A DNA stretch of 64,000 bases from Turnera subulata (Eukaryota; Streptophyta; Magnoliopsida; Malpighiales; Passifloraceae): assembly GCA_028386065.3 (NCBI GenBank), contig JAKUCV010003227.1:19303-83302 (forward strand), written 5' to 3'. Shown one piece after another: positions 48,036-59,196 of the stretch (positions within the stretch are counted from its first letter, which is position 1; each line of letters opens with the position of its first letter). The notes below the pieces were generated by a model. That model did not search any database and was not told the origin of the DNA. It worked only from the letters and a program-made list of their open reading frames with translations. The position numbers and the translations under genes were made by a program.

Positions 48036-49000
48036 CGGAGTTCGACTATGTGTTGGAGTACAAGCCGGGGAAGGCTAACTTGGTGGCCGATGCTTTGGGT
48101 AGAAGGGCCGAGCTTGCAGCCATAAGTCGACCCGATAGCACTTTGGTGGAGTGCATCAAGGAGGGAATGGCACATGATCCGGAAGCCAAAGCCTTGGTGG
48201 AGCTTGTTAAACAAGGCAAGACGAGGAGATTTTGGCTTGATGATGGGTTGCTCTATACAAAGGGCAGCCAGATCTTTGTGCCACGACATGGGAAATTGCG
48301 GAAGGAAAGTGCTCAAGGAATTCCATGATTCTAAGTGGGCTGGCCATCCGGGGATTGATCGCACACTAGCCTTGTTGGAGGATTCCTACTATTGGCCTCG
48401 GATGTGGGATGATGTGGAGTTGTATGTTCGGACTTGTCTAGTGTGCCAACAAGAAAAGCTTGAGCAACAATGTCCACCGGGTTTGTTGGAGCCATTGCCT
48501 ACACCCGATAGGCCTTGGGAGAGTATCTCACTTGATTTCATCACTAGCTTGCCCAAGTCCGACGGGTTCAGCATGATCTTGGTGGTCGTGGACTGATTCT
48601 CCAAGTATTCTATCTTCATCCCGACAACCCCGGAGTGCACAGGAGCTGAAGCGGCCCGCTTGTTTTTCAAGCATGTGGTGAAGTATTGGGGCATTCCTAA
48701 GACGATCGTGGTGATCGGGATGTGCGCTTCAACGCTCATTTTTGGAAGGAACTTTTTCGGATGATGGGGTCCGAGCTCAACTTCTCTACAAGCTTTCATC
48801 CACAAACCGATGGGCAAACGGAGAGGGTGAATGCCTTGTTGGAGATATAGTTGCGGCACTACGTGAGTGCCAACCAACGGGATTGGGAAAAGCTACTTGA
48901 CGTAGCCCAATTCTCGTACAACTTGCAAAGGAGTGAGTCCACCGGGATGAGTCCCTTCGAGATTGTCATGGGGCAGCAACCAATGACTCCAAGCACCATT
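48036..49000 (+). pseudogene. pol: gypsy RNase H end and integrase (broken, truncated)
   Basis: The reading runs through YKPGKANLVADALG, a frameshift near 48300, the integrase zinc domain (FHDSKWAGHPGIDRTL, then CLVCQQ) and the first catalytic Asp (SLDFITSLP). A TGA at 48594 falls in VVVD-stop-FSKY where this family has Arg. Further shifts near 48710-48740 affect the second Asp region. [15 protein letters not shown] is recognisable at about 48800-48845, then a TAG, then LRHYVSANQRDWEKLLDVAQ. The C-terminal part is deleted at about 48999. Confidence 0.85.
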
Positions 49001-49009
49001 GGGGGAGAA

Positions 49010-49455
49010 TGTCACACTACTTGCACAACAAGCCTAGAAGGGTGCGGAATTCTCCAGAATCTTATGGAACACTCTAGGCTACTCTTGTGGATAAGCTTGT
49101 GTAGATATTTTCCATAGAACATTCTAGGCCTTGTAATCTCCACCATTGGATCATGGATCATTCTAAAAGAGCAATCCTAGCCATCCATTGAGGAGGGGGA
49201 TTTTCCTATATAAAGGGGAGGGCTCCTCATTTGTAAGCATCATACACTCTTTGTACAGACTCTTGAGCATTGTATACTTGTGGGAAGTAATACAATTGGG
49301 TTCATTCCTTCCAAACACTTTTTTGCTCTCTTGTTGCCTTTTCTTATTCTTTCTCCAAGTGCTTTTGTTGGTGCAAGGCTGACTAGGCTTGAGTTTGAGT
49401 GACAATTGCCTAAGTGCCGCACGGGCTAGCATTCCAAAACTTTAAGTCCGCGACA
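49010..49455 (+). repeat. 3' LTR of gypsy element 2 (446 bp)
   Basis: Pairs with 44483-44929. The polypurine tract TGGGGGAGAA ends at 49009. The right end GCGACA is followed by the CCAAT duplication and satellite in register. Confidence 0.93.
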
Positions 49456-50869
49456 CCAATAGCGCCCCAATGGCGCACCAATGGCGCCCCAATGGCCTAG
49501 TGAACCAATGGATAACAGCAATATCCAAATTCACCATGTCAAATGCTACCTAAGATGATTCCACAAATGTGGGGATGATTGATAAGGATTTTTGAATGCC
49601 TTCCCCGAACATTTTGAGCTCATCTGAGGTGCTTTCCCATTTTTTTTTTTGATTTACGGGATTTTAACTGTCCCAAAAATAAAAAGTCAGACTTCCACAT
49701 CTCAGAAAAATCTGAAATTTTGCAAGTAGTTGGAATGAATTTTTACTGGTGTGTGTACAAAATTTCAGCTCAAAACTCAAAAATCGCACCATAATAGCGC
49801 CCCAATAGCGAACCAATGGCTCCCCAATAGCGCACCAATGGCCCAGTGAACCAATGCGTAAAAGCAATCTCCAATTCCACAATGTCAAATGCTACCTAAG
49901 ATGATTTTACAAATATGGGGATGATTTATAAGGATTTTTGGATGCCTTCTACTGGACATTTTGAGCTCATCTGAAGCGCTTTTCCATTTTTCCTGATTTA
50001 CGGGATTTTAATTGTTCCAAAAATAAAAACTCGGACTTCCACATCTCAGAAAAATTTAAACTTTTTCAGGTAGTTGGAATGGATATTTATTGGTGTGTGT
50101 ACAAAATTTCAGCTCAAAATTCAAAAATCGCAACAATGGCGCCCCAATGGCGCACCAATGGCCCAGTGAACCAGTGCATAAGAGCAATCTCCAAATCCAC
50201 CATGTCAAATGCTACCTAAGGTGATTCCAAAAATATGGGGATGATTTATAAGAATTTTTGGATGCCATCCCCAGACATTTTGAGCTCTTCTGAGGTGCTT
50301 TTCCAATTTTTCGATTTACAGGATTTTAATTGTTCCAAAAATAAAAAGTCGGACTTCCACATCTCAGAAAAATCTGAAATTTTCTGGTAGTTGGATTGAA
50401 TTTTTTTTTTGTGTGTACAAAATTTCACCTAAAAACTCAAAAATCAAAATTTCAGCTCAAAACTAAAAAATCGCCCCATTGGCGCACTAATAGCGTACCA
50501 ATAGCGCCCTAGTGGCGCACCAATAGCGCCCCAATGGCCCAGTGAACCAATGTATAAGAGCAATCTCCAAATCCACCATGTCAAATGCTACCTAAGTTGA
50601 TCCCACAAATATGGGGATGATTTATAAGGATTTTTGGATGCCTTCTCCGGATATTTTGAGCTCATCTGAGGCGCTTTTCCATTTTTCCTGATTTACGGAA
50701 TTTTAATTGTTCCAAAAATAAAAAGTTGGACTTCCACATCTCAGAAAAATCTCAAATTTTGCAGGTAGATGGATTGGATTTTTATTGGTGAGTGTAAAAA
50801 GTTCAGCTCACGACTCAAAAATCAAAGTTTCAGCTCATATCTAAAAAATCGTCCCAATAGCGCCTCAAT
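49456..50869 (+). repeat. Satellite array block 5
   Basis: About four more monomers, more diverged than those at the left end (for example a T-run at 49641-49650). It ends in a degenerate CCAAT array at the TCAAT target of gypsy element 3. I see no satellite to the right of this point. Confidence 0.93.
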
Positions 50870-51293
50870 TGTCACGGGATGGGCCCCGAAGGAACACTTG
50901 AAGCCCATGAACCCTGGATGTGTGCGAGATGGTTGGGCTTATCATATTCAAATTTGAAGTGGCCTTTCAAATTCAAATAAAGATAGGTGCCTGTTTGAAT
51001 TTAAGTTAATTTGAATATTAGGTATGATTTAAATTAGTTTGAATTCAAATGGGGTGGATAAGATATACAGGGTTTGAGCTCTTATGTGTAGCCTATAAAT
51101 AGTGCATGACATAGGAGGGGAAAAGTATGAGAGTGTATTGTATTCTTTCACTATTAGTATAATACACAAAGCTTCTTCCAATTCTTTTCTCTCTTCTCTT
51201 TCAATTCTCTCCATAGTTGTGTTTTTAGGTTGATCAAGCTGAGGCTTGAACCGCACGAGCATCTTCTGCAGCCCTAAACTCTGTGCTGTGACG
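50870..51293 (+). repeat. 5' LTR of gypsy element 3 (about 424 bp)
   Basis: Starts TGTCACGGGATGGGCCCC and ends GTGCTGTGACG just before the primer-binding site; the usual final CA is not seen. There is no partner LTR in the window, so the ends rest on the satellite break and the primer-binding site. It holds a strong TATA box and a CT-rich leader. Confidence 0.75.
51094..51102 (+). promoter_or_regulatory. TATA box of gypsy element 3 LTR
   Basis: CCTATAAATAGTGCATG around 51092-51108 is a near-consensus plant TATA box in the middle of the LTR. Confidence 0.65.
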
Positions 51294-51295
51294 GT

Positions 51296-51307
51296 TGGTT
51301 GCGGAGC
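51296..51307 (+). other. Primer-binding site, gypsy element 3
   Basis: TGGTTGCGGAGC, one change away from the TGGTAGCGGAGC found in the other elements of the window. Confidence 0.65.
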
Positions 51308-51880
51308 TTTGCAAGATTCTTTCTGAAGATCATAGCCCTTAACTGTTGAAGTTGGAGGGAGGATTGAAGCAATGGTATCTTGTTGGCTGGTAGAGGAATC
51401 AAGAATAACAAGAACATATTGGAGGCAAAGCTTGCAATTACCAAAAGAAATTTTCATTCTAGGTTTGATCATTCTTTTGTTAGAGGTGTTGGCCTGGATT
51501 GAGAAAATTGTGTTGTTGGTGGTTGGAGCTTTTGCATTGCCAAGTTTGTTGCTTGATCTTGTTAGTTGGAATTGATTTGCCTAAATTCTGTTTATTTCAA
51601 TTTCCTTGTAAAAGCAAGTTTTGTTATTGTATTTCTGGGACATACTTGTAATATTTGCTTGGAAGGGGTTATTGGAAATTGAGATAATTAGATTATTGTG
51701 GAGTTTTTTTTGTTGTAAGTACTTTGTTGGAGAGTTTGTGGAGTTTGTTGAGTAGGTATTTGCTTTACCAAATTTTACTTGAAGGGGGATTACTTTGGTG
51801 CTGTGGTTTGCACAGTTTTCTTGGTGGGAGCTGTGTGGTTTCCTTGAGTAGGGAATTGACATCGTAACCTTGGTGATTCG
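51308..51880 (+). other. Leader of gypsy element 3, no domain seen
   Basis: About 570 bp between the primer-binding site and the first gag homology. It is G/T-rich, with many TTG words and a T-run near 51703. One short open frame (51372-51575) has no recognisable domain and I do not call it a gene. Confidence 0.5.
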
Positions 51881-52389
51881 GTAAAGATAGTTTGGGCAAC
51901 CATTGGAGAAGAAAGCATCCTTGGTGGGCGCCTAGACAAGCTTGAAGATCGTATCTCTAACTGTAAAGCTAGCAATGAGGGCATGACTGGTGAGGTGCAA
52001 GAACTCAGGTCTCAGTTTACAGAGTTCAATCGTGGTTTCAATAGAGCATTGGCAGAGGTAGTTGACGAGCTTGTAGAATTAAGGTCGATGTGTGATGATT
52101 TGAAGCTATGCAAGAGGCAACTTGCCATGATGGAAGGAGGTGTGCCACTCCAACAGTAACAGGTACTGCCCAAGATCGATATTCCAAAGCCGAAGGCGTA
52201 CGATGGGACGAGGACAACAAAGGCAGCGGGCGTCTTCCTGTTTAGCTGTGAAGAGTATTTTGATGGCTTAAATATCACAGATGACCAGCAGAAGATGAAG
52301 ATTGCGGGGAGATACTTTACTGATTCTGCAGTGTTATGATGGCGACGGATATGCACTACTGGAGAGGGGTGCAAGGATTGGACCTGGGA
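51881..52389 (+). pseudogene. gag: gypsy gag N-part (broken)
   Basis: Translation shows a coiled-coil-like stretch (LDKLEDRISNCKA, then ELVELRSMCDDLKL) and the capsid core PKIDIPKPKAYDGTRTT, FLFSCEEYFDG, as in gypsy element 2. Stops fall near 52158 and 52336 (before WRRI). The frame is interrupted by the solo LTR exactly after the TGGGA target site and continues at 55607. Confidence 0.8.
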
Positions 52390-55300
52390 TGAAGCGCCCG
52401 TATCCCAATTTGTCCTGTTTAATTAATTAAAACATGTGAAATGACCAAACTATCCTTTTTCCCGGGATACGATACAAACATCACCATCATCAATTACAAT
52501 TATACAATAAATCACATAAGAAAATGAGTATGCAGCGGAAGACAAAAATAACATAAAGTAACATGTATGCACTGAACTCTATGGATCCGACCCGAGGAGA
52601 GGAAAGCACCGCCACCTACTGATATGCACCACTGCTCAACGAACAGTTAACCTGTACAAAGACTGTGAGGGGGTGAGACCAACCACTTTCTCACCGAAAA
52701 CAGATAAACCATAGTATACAACAAATCAACCACAAATACACCGACATCAAACAATAGAAACCACAATGCACAAACAAGTCACATCGCACAACACAAAGTC
52801 ATCATCAGATTTTAAACCTAAACTTGTCTTTAATCATCTTATTATCGTTGTACTTTCTTGTTATTAGGATTTAATATTTTATTAGGGCCATCTACTGTGT
52901 GCGTCGAGCTTGGTCCCGTCTCATGTGACAACCAGGGCAAGGCCCAATACAATCACTGAGAGAGACAGACAAAGAGAAAGAGGAAGGTAGAAAGGGAGAG
53001 ATAGAAAGAGGGAGGTAGAAAGGGAGAGATAGAAAGAGGGAGGTAGAACCGGTCATCACAGACCTATATGCTAAACCGCATATACCATGCTATTCCGCAT
53101 GCAATCTCGAGGGGTATCACTTCCCGCTCGAACCAACCGGTCAACAGCCCCACAATAGTATATTTTTATTGTACATTATTCTTCGTTGTACTTAACGTGT
53201 TATATGTCCCATACATTATGATTATCCAAGGTTGTGTGGATTTAACATATAATTCTCAAGTCCGGGCCTCCGGCCCACAAATCACCACACGAACCACAAA
53301 ATCATAAATCATGTTATTTACCATACATGCTCAACTGGTATATCATATCACATTGGCTCACAATACACATAATCAGGCATACCGCATCAAAGACATCATC
53401 ATTAGACACAAAAGTGCAAACAAGGAGTTCCACACAGCAAGCAAACATACAGACGGCATTCAATGCCAAACAAGAATTTCAACTTCATATACCATGTCTA
53501 TTAACCGAGTATTGTAGACAGTAATGCATACAAAAATTTATATGTCCTCACCTGGGCCATAATAACGTTCAGGAACCAACAGTCTGATCATATCTTGAGT
53601 TCAAACCCAGCCGCTCCTAAAGCATCACTAGTGCCTAAACATAGACACATATATCACGTAAAGCACGCAGACATAACATGACATTTATTGCATGCTAAAG
53701 ATATATATACAAGAGGGTGACTAGACACGTTTTTAGAAGGAGTAAGGTCCAAGTCAGTTTATCTTAGTAAAAACCCCCTTTTTATATACATATAATTGAA
53801 CACCATATTTTTATGAACCAATGCCACCGTCATCTATTCGGGTTGGCCTTAAGGATGCCCCATTCTCAATTTAGTTTGGTCTTTAAAGTCGCAAGGCGAA
53901 TTACATAACGTTTCTAAGGCATTTAAGAAACTAGATTTAAAAAAAGCATTTCCAAAACCCAATAGCACACCCCCATTAAATATAGAACTTTATCCACCTT
54001 GACTTCCAGCAATTAGTTTTGGACTAGCCCAAAAGCCAAAATCATAATTTTCTAATATGTTTAAATCACAATTTTCTAATATATTAAATGTTCCAGAAAC
54101 GTTACCCCATTATGTCATTTAGTGCCAAAATGCAATACTACAACCAATCTCAATTTAATTTTCCAACAACACATATGCCCAGAAACTCTCAACTGGATAT
54201 TTTACTCAATAGATCAATACTCGCAGAATTTAAATATGAAATCATAGGAGTTTTATGGTAACTGGAACCTTAATGGAAACATAAACCACTGCCGATACAA
54301 GACCAGACCCAAGACCTTAAATTCCAACAAAAGCCACTAAAGTACAAGACCCAAATTCAACTCCATACTACCTGAGACAAACAATAACCGAATTCAATCT
54401 CGGACAGCAGCAAACATAATTCAGAGTTACCAAAACACTCTACTCGAACATGATTTAATTTGTAATTCACCAGCCAAGGATGTTGGAGCACTTACCGAAA
54501 TTAGCAAGCCACACTGTCCAAAACTCACAACACAAACACCACAGCCGACCCAGAACCACCATCATCGGATGGAGAAAACAAGTTGCACCGCCTAGATCCA
54601 AGACTGCCCACTTCTGCTGGAACAACCCCGACACCGACCAACACCGATTCCAGCATCAACACCACTAGCAACATAGGCGACCTCCACAACAACCCACAAC
54701 ACCAACAACACATGAATCGACCACTGCCTCGACCACCACACAAGGACACGCCAACCACCACCATCAACATCCATTCACACACATAAAGAACAGACAATTA
54801 AACACTACCCCAGGAATCGTCGAGGCATAAGAAGAGAAGAGGAAAGACAGGGGCGACGTGACTTTACCCTTAGACCATGACCTAAACCCAACCATCAACA
54901 GGCGGCGGCGACTCCCAGCAACAACGCGCAGGCGGCCCTCGTCGCCGAAAACGCTTCCGCTCCAGCTCAGGTCTCACCTCCACGGCATTGCGAGCTGTGC
55001 GGCAACGGTTCAATGGTGGACGGATATGGTTCAAGAGAGGAGAAGGCAGCATGTTTGAAATGGGGAGGAGAAGAAGAGAACAAAAGAAAAGAAATTATGG
55101 GGAAGAAAGACGGGAGACAACCGATTGAGAGAGAGAGGGAGAGAAGAATCCGGGGAAGAGAAGAACATGGGGGCAGCAGAAGGAAGAGAAAAGAAAAGAG
55201 AAAAGGAAGAACATAGAGACAGAGAGAGAGAAGAGAGGCTAGGGTTTGGCCGGCCTAGCCAACACAACGTCGTTTCATTTTGGCTTAGGCACTGTCAACC

Positions 55301-55606
55301 CGCCCTGGCTAGTCAACACTGTGTGTTTCTTTTATTTTGTTTTGTTTTGTTTTTTTTCTTTTCCTTTCCCCAAAACGATGTAGTTTCGCTCCAAACTACA
55401 TCAAGCTGTGTTTTACACTTCGAGACACATTTTATTTCCAACAAACCCAATCAAGGAATAATACAAAAATTAAATTAATACTTGCCAAGGTAAATAAATA
55501 ATTTCTTTGATAAAAATCGGAAATTCCTCAAGGGTAAAATTGGAAATTAAATTCAAAAATTTTGAAAATTCCATAAAAATCAATTAACGAAAATCGGGGC
55601 ATTACA
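52390..55606 (-). mobile_element. Solo LTR (3217 bp) of the long-LTR gypsy family
   Basis: The sequence starts TGAAGCGCCCGTATCCC and ends ATCGGGGCATTACA on the + strand. These ends match the LTR at 13800-17033, and the length is almost the same. TGGGA is duplicated at 52385-52389 and 55607-55611. Shared blocks include the GGATCCGACCCGAGGAGAGG region, TTTTATTAGGGCC and the GAGA tract. The middle part (about 53.6-54.9 kb) has diverged and lacks the palindrome array. No interior sequence is left, which is the product of recombination between the two LTRs of a former full element. Orientation is again minus. Confidence 0.9.
52958..53046. repeat. Purine-rich 30-bp tandem repeat in solo LTR
   Basis: The unit GAAAGGGAGAGATAGAAAGA followed by GGGAGGTA occurs twice in a row (about 52989-53046) next to a GAGAGACAGACAAAGAG stretch. 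It is an expanded form of the purine tract in the nested gypsy LTRs. Confidence 0.75.
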
Positions 55607-56070
55607 TGGGATCAGTTCAGACAACAACTGAAGATCCAATTCTATCCAAAATATGCTGAGAGGGAGGCGCGAGACAGGTTGCGAGCATTGAAGCATGATG
55701 GTAGTATTAAAAAGTACGTCAAAGCGTTTCAGGATTTGGCTTTCGAAATCCCTTCAATGACTGAAGAAGAGGGATATGGTGCATTCATAGGTGGACTTCA
55801 GAGGTGGGCAATAACCAAGGTCGATGATCGACATGCAAGGACACTAAAAGATGCAATCCGGGTCGCTGAATCATTGACGGAGTATGGCAAGGAGTCTAAT
55901 CCCAGTTCTTCAGAGGAGGGAACGAGTGGGAATAAGGATGACGCCATAACTTTTGCACCGAAGAAAAAAGACAAGAAGTCCAAGTGGGGTAAGTCTAATG
56001 GTGGCAAAACTAGGGAGATAGAATGCTCCTTGTGCAAGGGAGCTCACAAAGTCTACGACTGCCCATATAG
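55607..56070 (+). pseudogene. gag: gypsy gag C-part with zinc knuckle
   Basis: This continues the frame interrupted at 52389: WDQFRQQLKIQFYPKYAERE, YVKAFQDLAFEIPSMTEEE, then a Lys-rich stretch and the zinc knuckle CSLCKGAHKVYDC (CX2CX3HX4C) at about 56023-56061. The open frame from 55679 stays free of stops to 56070, where the copia LTR begins after CATATAG. Confidence 0.88.
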
Positions 56071-57641
56071 TGTTAGTGTAATGCCCAAAAGCCAATCATT
56101 GGATGATTATATAGTCATGTATATTTATTAAGGTTTTATTCCAATAAATATGTTTATCAGTGATAAACGCTTGCACATATTTATAACCTAAGAATATTTT
56201 ATATTCTTGAATTGTCCCTAGTCGATTATTATTATGGATGGGTTATAATAATAAATTAAGACTAGCGTATGTTGAGAATTATATGAGATATGAATTCTAC
56301 ATATGGGTACAAGTTAGAGAACTTGTGGTCTGGACTGACCCGACATAAGAACACAACATGGATTATTATATATGTTGTCATTAGTGGTTCTTATATGTAC
56401 TATCCTTAGACCTGAGATCATCAAGGTTCCCAACATGTGAGTCATATACTTTGATATTACTCTTGGTCATTCATAAATGAGTGAATCTTAGAGTAATCAT
56501 TGGGTACAGAATATAATGTGTAGTGGGTTTTGTATGATCAAGATGGAATTCATCTAACCCTTATAACGAGTATATTATCAGTTGGGCCTCTTGATAGAGT
56601 TGAACTGTAAATTGCATGGCCATGCTCAGATTAAGTGATATGGGGATATCATTTGTATCTATTTTACACAGTTAACTCAGGGATCAAGAAACATTAGATT
56701 AAACATAAACGAGAATGACATATTTTATTTCTCATGTTTGATCTTGATAATGAGTCGAAAGGATAATGACATTTTTCTGAGGCATAATGAATCAGTACTG
56801 ATCTAGTCACTTAGGTAGCAATGATGTGTTCCTAGACACCGCTCATTGTTTATAATTATAAATGAGGGTTTATAATTATTGCCAACATGATTAGTGCCTA
56901 CAGGGTCACACACTTAGAACTGTTGATTCGAGCCAGTGGTTAGACCAAGATTGGACCATGGTTTGACCAAGTTATGGAGCTAGCGGTTAGACCATGGTTG
57001 GACCATGGTTGGACTGGGTCGTTTGGGTTGGTTCAGTTCAATAGTTACCAGAATTATTGAACCTGAATTATTGTCCAAAAGGCATGAAAAGATGTGATGT
57101 TTTATATATATGTTGATATATATAATTGAGTTAGTGGAGACATGATCATGTTGATGATTGTGACTAAAGTGTAGATAATGGAAAACACAATTATGCATGA
57201 TAAGATGTATGTATGATTGGTTGGCCATTTTCTATATTAACTAACAGGTAAACATATATGTGATATATGTAAGAGTGTGAAGTATGAGCAGATTTGAGTA
57301 GAGCTCAACACACAAGCACATACACAAATGTTTTGGGAAAAACACTCTAGGGTCTTTTGCTCTCGGAATTCTACAGCTAGCACTGCGGTTCGGGAGTGCT
57401 CGGGTTAGTGATCGTGAGACGGTTGCTAGTAGTCATCGACGGTTCGTGTGGATACCGTAGAGGAGTCGGATTTCTGTCCGGTTCTTGCTGATTCGGATCA
57501 TCAGTTGAGTGGAAGATCTCAACCAAACCAAGTATGAAATTTTTGTTATTCGGTTTACCCCGTTTCACATGGATCCTCCATTAGTTTCGGGTTTTTTCGC
57601 TGTGCATATTGTCTCTTTGTTTGCATACCCGGTTACTTACA
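56071..57641 (+). repeat. copia LTR, plus orientation (1571 bp)
   Basis: The LTR starts TGTTAGTGTAATGCCC within gag of gypsy element 3 and ends GGTTACTTACA before a primer-binding site. The first ~395 bp match, in inverse orientation, the copia LTR at 60002-60397, which is attached to a recognisable copia pol. A matching second LTR in the same orientation is not present. A stretch of GGTTAGACCAAGATTGGACC-type repeats occurs at about 56935-57030. Confidence 0.75.
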
Positions 57642-57642
57642 G

Positions 57643-57654
57643 TGGTAGCGGAGC
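57643..57654 (+). other. Primer-binding site, plus-strand copia
   Basis: TGGTAGCGGAGC one base after the LTR end. Identical to the 12-mer of the gypsy elements and the TRIM. Confidence 0.7.
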
Positions 57655-58400
57655 CTCTTGTGAAACACTAAACCGAATTAGTTGTTTATATGTATGATAT
57701 GCTATATGTGATGTGGCTAGATCATGATTGTATGAGCAACATAACTTGATCATAGTTTATTATGCTTATGTTGATAGTATGTTTAAACTAGATCATTATG
57801 ATTCTCATATATGTGATATGTTGAAGTCGGATCCGTCAGAGGTGTTTGACATCAAGTTCCTGATTGGTATATGATATCAATCAAAGTGTGTTTTCGGCAG
57901 GAAGTCGAATGAGTTCGACAAGGTTGATTGAATGGTATATGATACCAGAACATCGATGTTTAAGATGTAAACATCGATGTTCTCTTTGGTTGATAATCCA
58001 CCGAGGGGTTCAAACATCGATGTTTAAGTTCAAAGATCGATGTTCAAGGTCAAAACATCGATGTTTAAGATGTAAACATCAATGTTCTTAACATTCAGCC
58101 AATTGTTTGTGATGCAAATCACCTAGGCAAGCTTGGAGACCTAGAGAATGGTGAATGCAAAGGCTTCTTTGGAGGCATCAATGAGGAGCATTGTGACAAA
58201 GACAAGCTAGGAAATGGCAAGCTTACTTTCAGAATTAAGTCCAAGATTCGATCTCACAAGAAATTCAAGAAGAGATGGAGATCAAAGCCATGGACGCGAA
58301 GAACATGTGCAGAAATTCCTAGAGCGCACAGTCTCGGGAATAAATTCATATCTCGGGTTCTACATTTTGGATTGCTGCGTTCTTGGACTCTCTGGAAATA
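57655..58400 (+). other. Leader or interior of plus-strand copia, no intact domain
   Basis: About 750 bp without a recognised protein domain. It holds the CATCGATG palindrome array at 57949-58086. From about 58109 there is possible coding sequence rich in Lys/Glu, but I recognise no family. A fragment of gag or a captured sequence is possible. Confidence 0.5.
57949..58086. repeat. Six copies of the AACATCGATGTT palindrome
   Basis: Perfect 12-bp palindromes AACATCGATGTT lie at 57949, 57970, 58013 and 58054. One-base variants are at 58033 (AAGATCGATGTT) and 58075 (AACATCAATGTT). Spacings are 20-43 bp. Confidence 0.85.
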
Positions 58401-59196
58401 CAAGACGTAGATCTACAACTTTGATGTTGAGCTCAGAAGCTGAATCTGCCGTTTCGATTGCCTAAAAGTCACTTGAAGTTGATAGATGGATTCTGTCCAG
58501 AAATTCAGTTTGGGTTTATTTGGGCATCAGTATTCTTAGTTGGATTATTTGGATTATTATTATTTGTGGGTTTTAATTTTATTTAGTTGGGTTATTAATG
58601 GGGACAATTGTTGGGCCAAGACTTTACTTATGTTGGATTTTAATTTAGTTAATTAGGCCTAGTCCATTAGGTGATTGGAATTACAAATCCAACGCACTTA
58701 GGAGCTAGGGTTACTATTCATGTGAATAGTACCGCGTGAATAGTACCTGCAAGAATATTGTATTATTTTAGGGTTTTGGCTTCTAGTATAAAAGCCAAAC
58801 TTATGGGTTATTTTAACAGGTTAGACAATCTGAAATTTTTTTTAAAAAGACGGTATCTCTTTTAAAGAGTTTCTTCTTAGTTTGAGTGATTCTAACTTTT
58901 AACCTTGTGTGCTGATTCACATGGTTTATTCTAGGGATTAGATTTTACTTATCAGATTAACTTATCTGTGGCGTGAATTCTGATTCCTTAGGTGTTGTTT
59001 TCTGATTTCTTGCTGATTAGGGTCAGGTGACGACATCTCTATGGTGATTCAATTGTTCTTATTCTTTTCATGCTGATTTGGGAGGAATAAGGGGAGGCGA
59101 ATTGCTGAGTTTGAATGGGAATATTGGTGATACCATTGCAGCAGATACTATGATAAAGAAGAGTTCGATAGATGCAATACACTCAAACTTGAGAAG
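58401..59196 (+). other. Probable gypsy LTR relic and leader
   Basis: AT-rich sequence with a TATAAAAG box at 58787-58794 and an upstream pair of ACTATTCA/TGAATAGT arms (58713-58730) followed by another GTGAATAGT. It lies directly before a gypsy protease fragment, so an LTR plus leader is the simplest reading. I cannot fix its ends and see no partner LTR. Confidence 0.45.
58787..58794 (+). promoter_or_regulatory. Putative TATA box in the gypsy LTR relic
   Basis: TATAAAAG in the context CTTCTAGTATAAAAGCC, a good plant TATA match. Confidence 0.5.

Larger units (their letters stand above)
44483..49455 (+). mobile_element. Ty3/gypsy element 2, 4973 bp, pol truncated
   Basis: LTRs are at 44483-44929 and 49010-49455 (TGTCACACTACTTGC to GCGACA/ATGACA), with a CCAAT duplication at 44478-44482 and 49456-49460. 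The primer-binding site is at 44932 and the polypurine tract TGGGGGAGAA ends at 49009. Gag, protease, RT, RNase H and part of integrase are recognisable. The integrase stops after MSPFEIVMGQQPM and runs straight into the polypurine tract, so the C-terminal integrase region has been deleted. The LTRs differ at a few per cent of sites. Confidence 0.93.
50870..56070 (+). mobile_element. Ty3/gypsy element 3, 5' part only
   Basis: The LTR begins TGTCACGGGATGGG after satellite ...CCTCAAT. It is followed by a primer-binding site, a long leader and a gag close to that of gypsy element 2. A solo LTR (52390-55606) splits gag. Right of the zinc knuckle the element is cut at 56071 by a copia LTR. No RT, integrase or 3' LTR of this element is seen in the window. 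Confidence 0.8.

Noticed and set aside
53900..54900. A separate element inside the solo LTR, as it differs from the nested gypsy LTR
   Set aside because: Total length agrees with the family LTR (3217 versus 3234 bp) and no terminal repeats or duplication mark an insert; ordinary divergence explains it.
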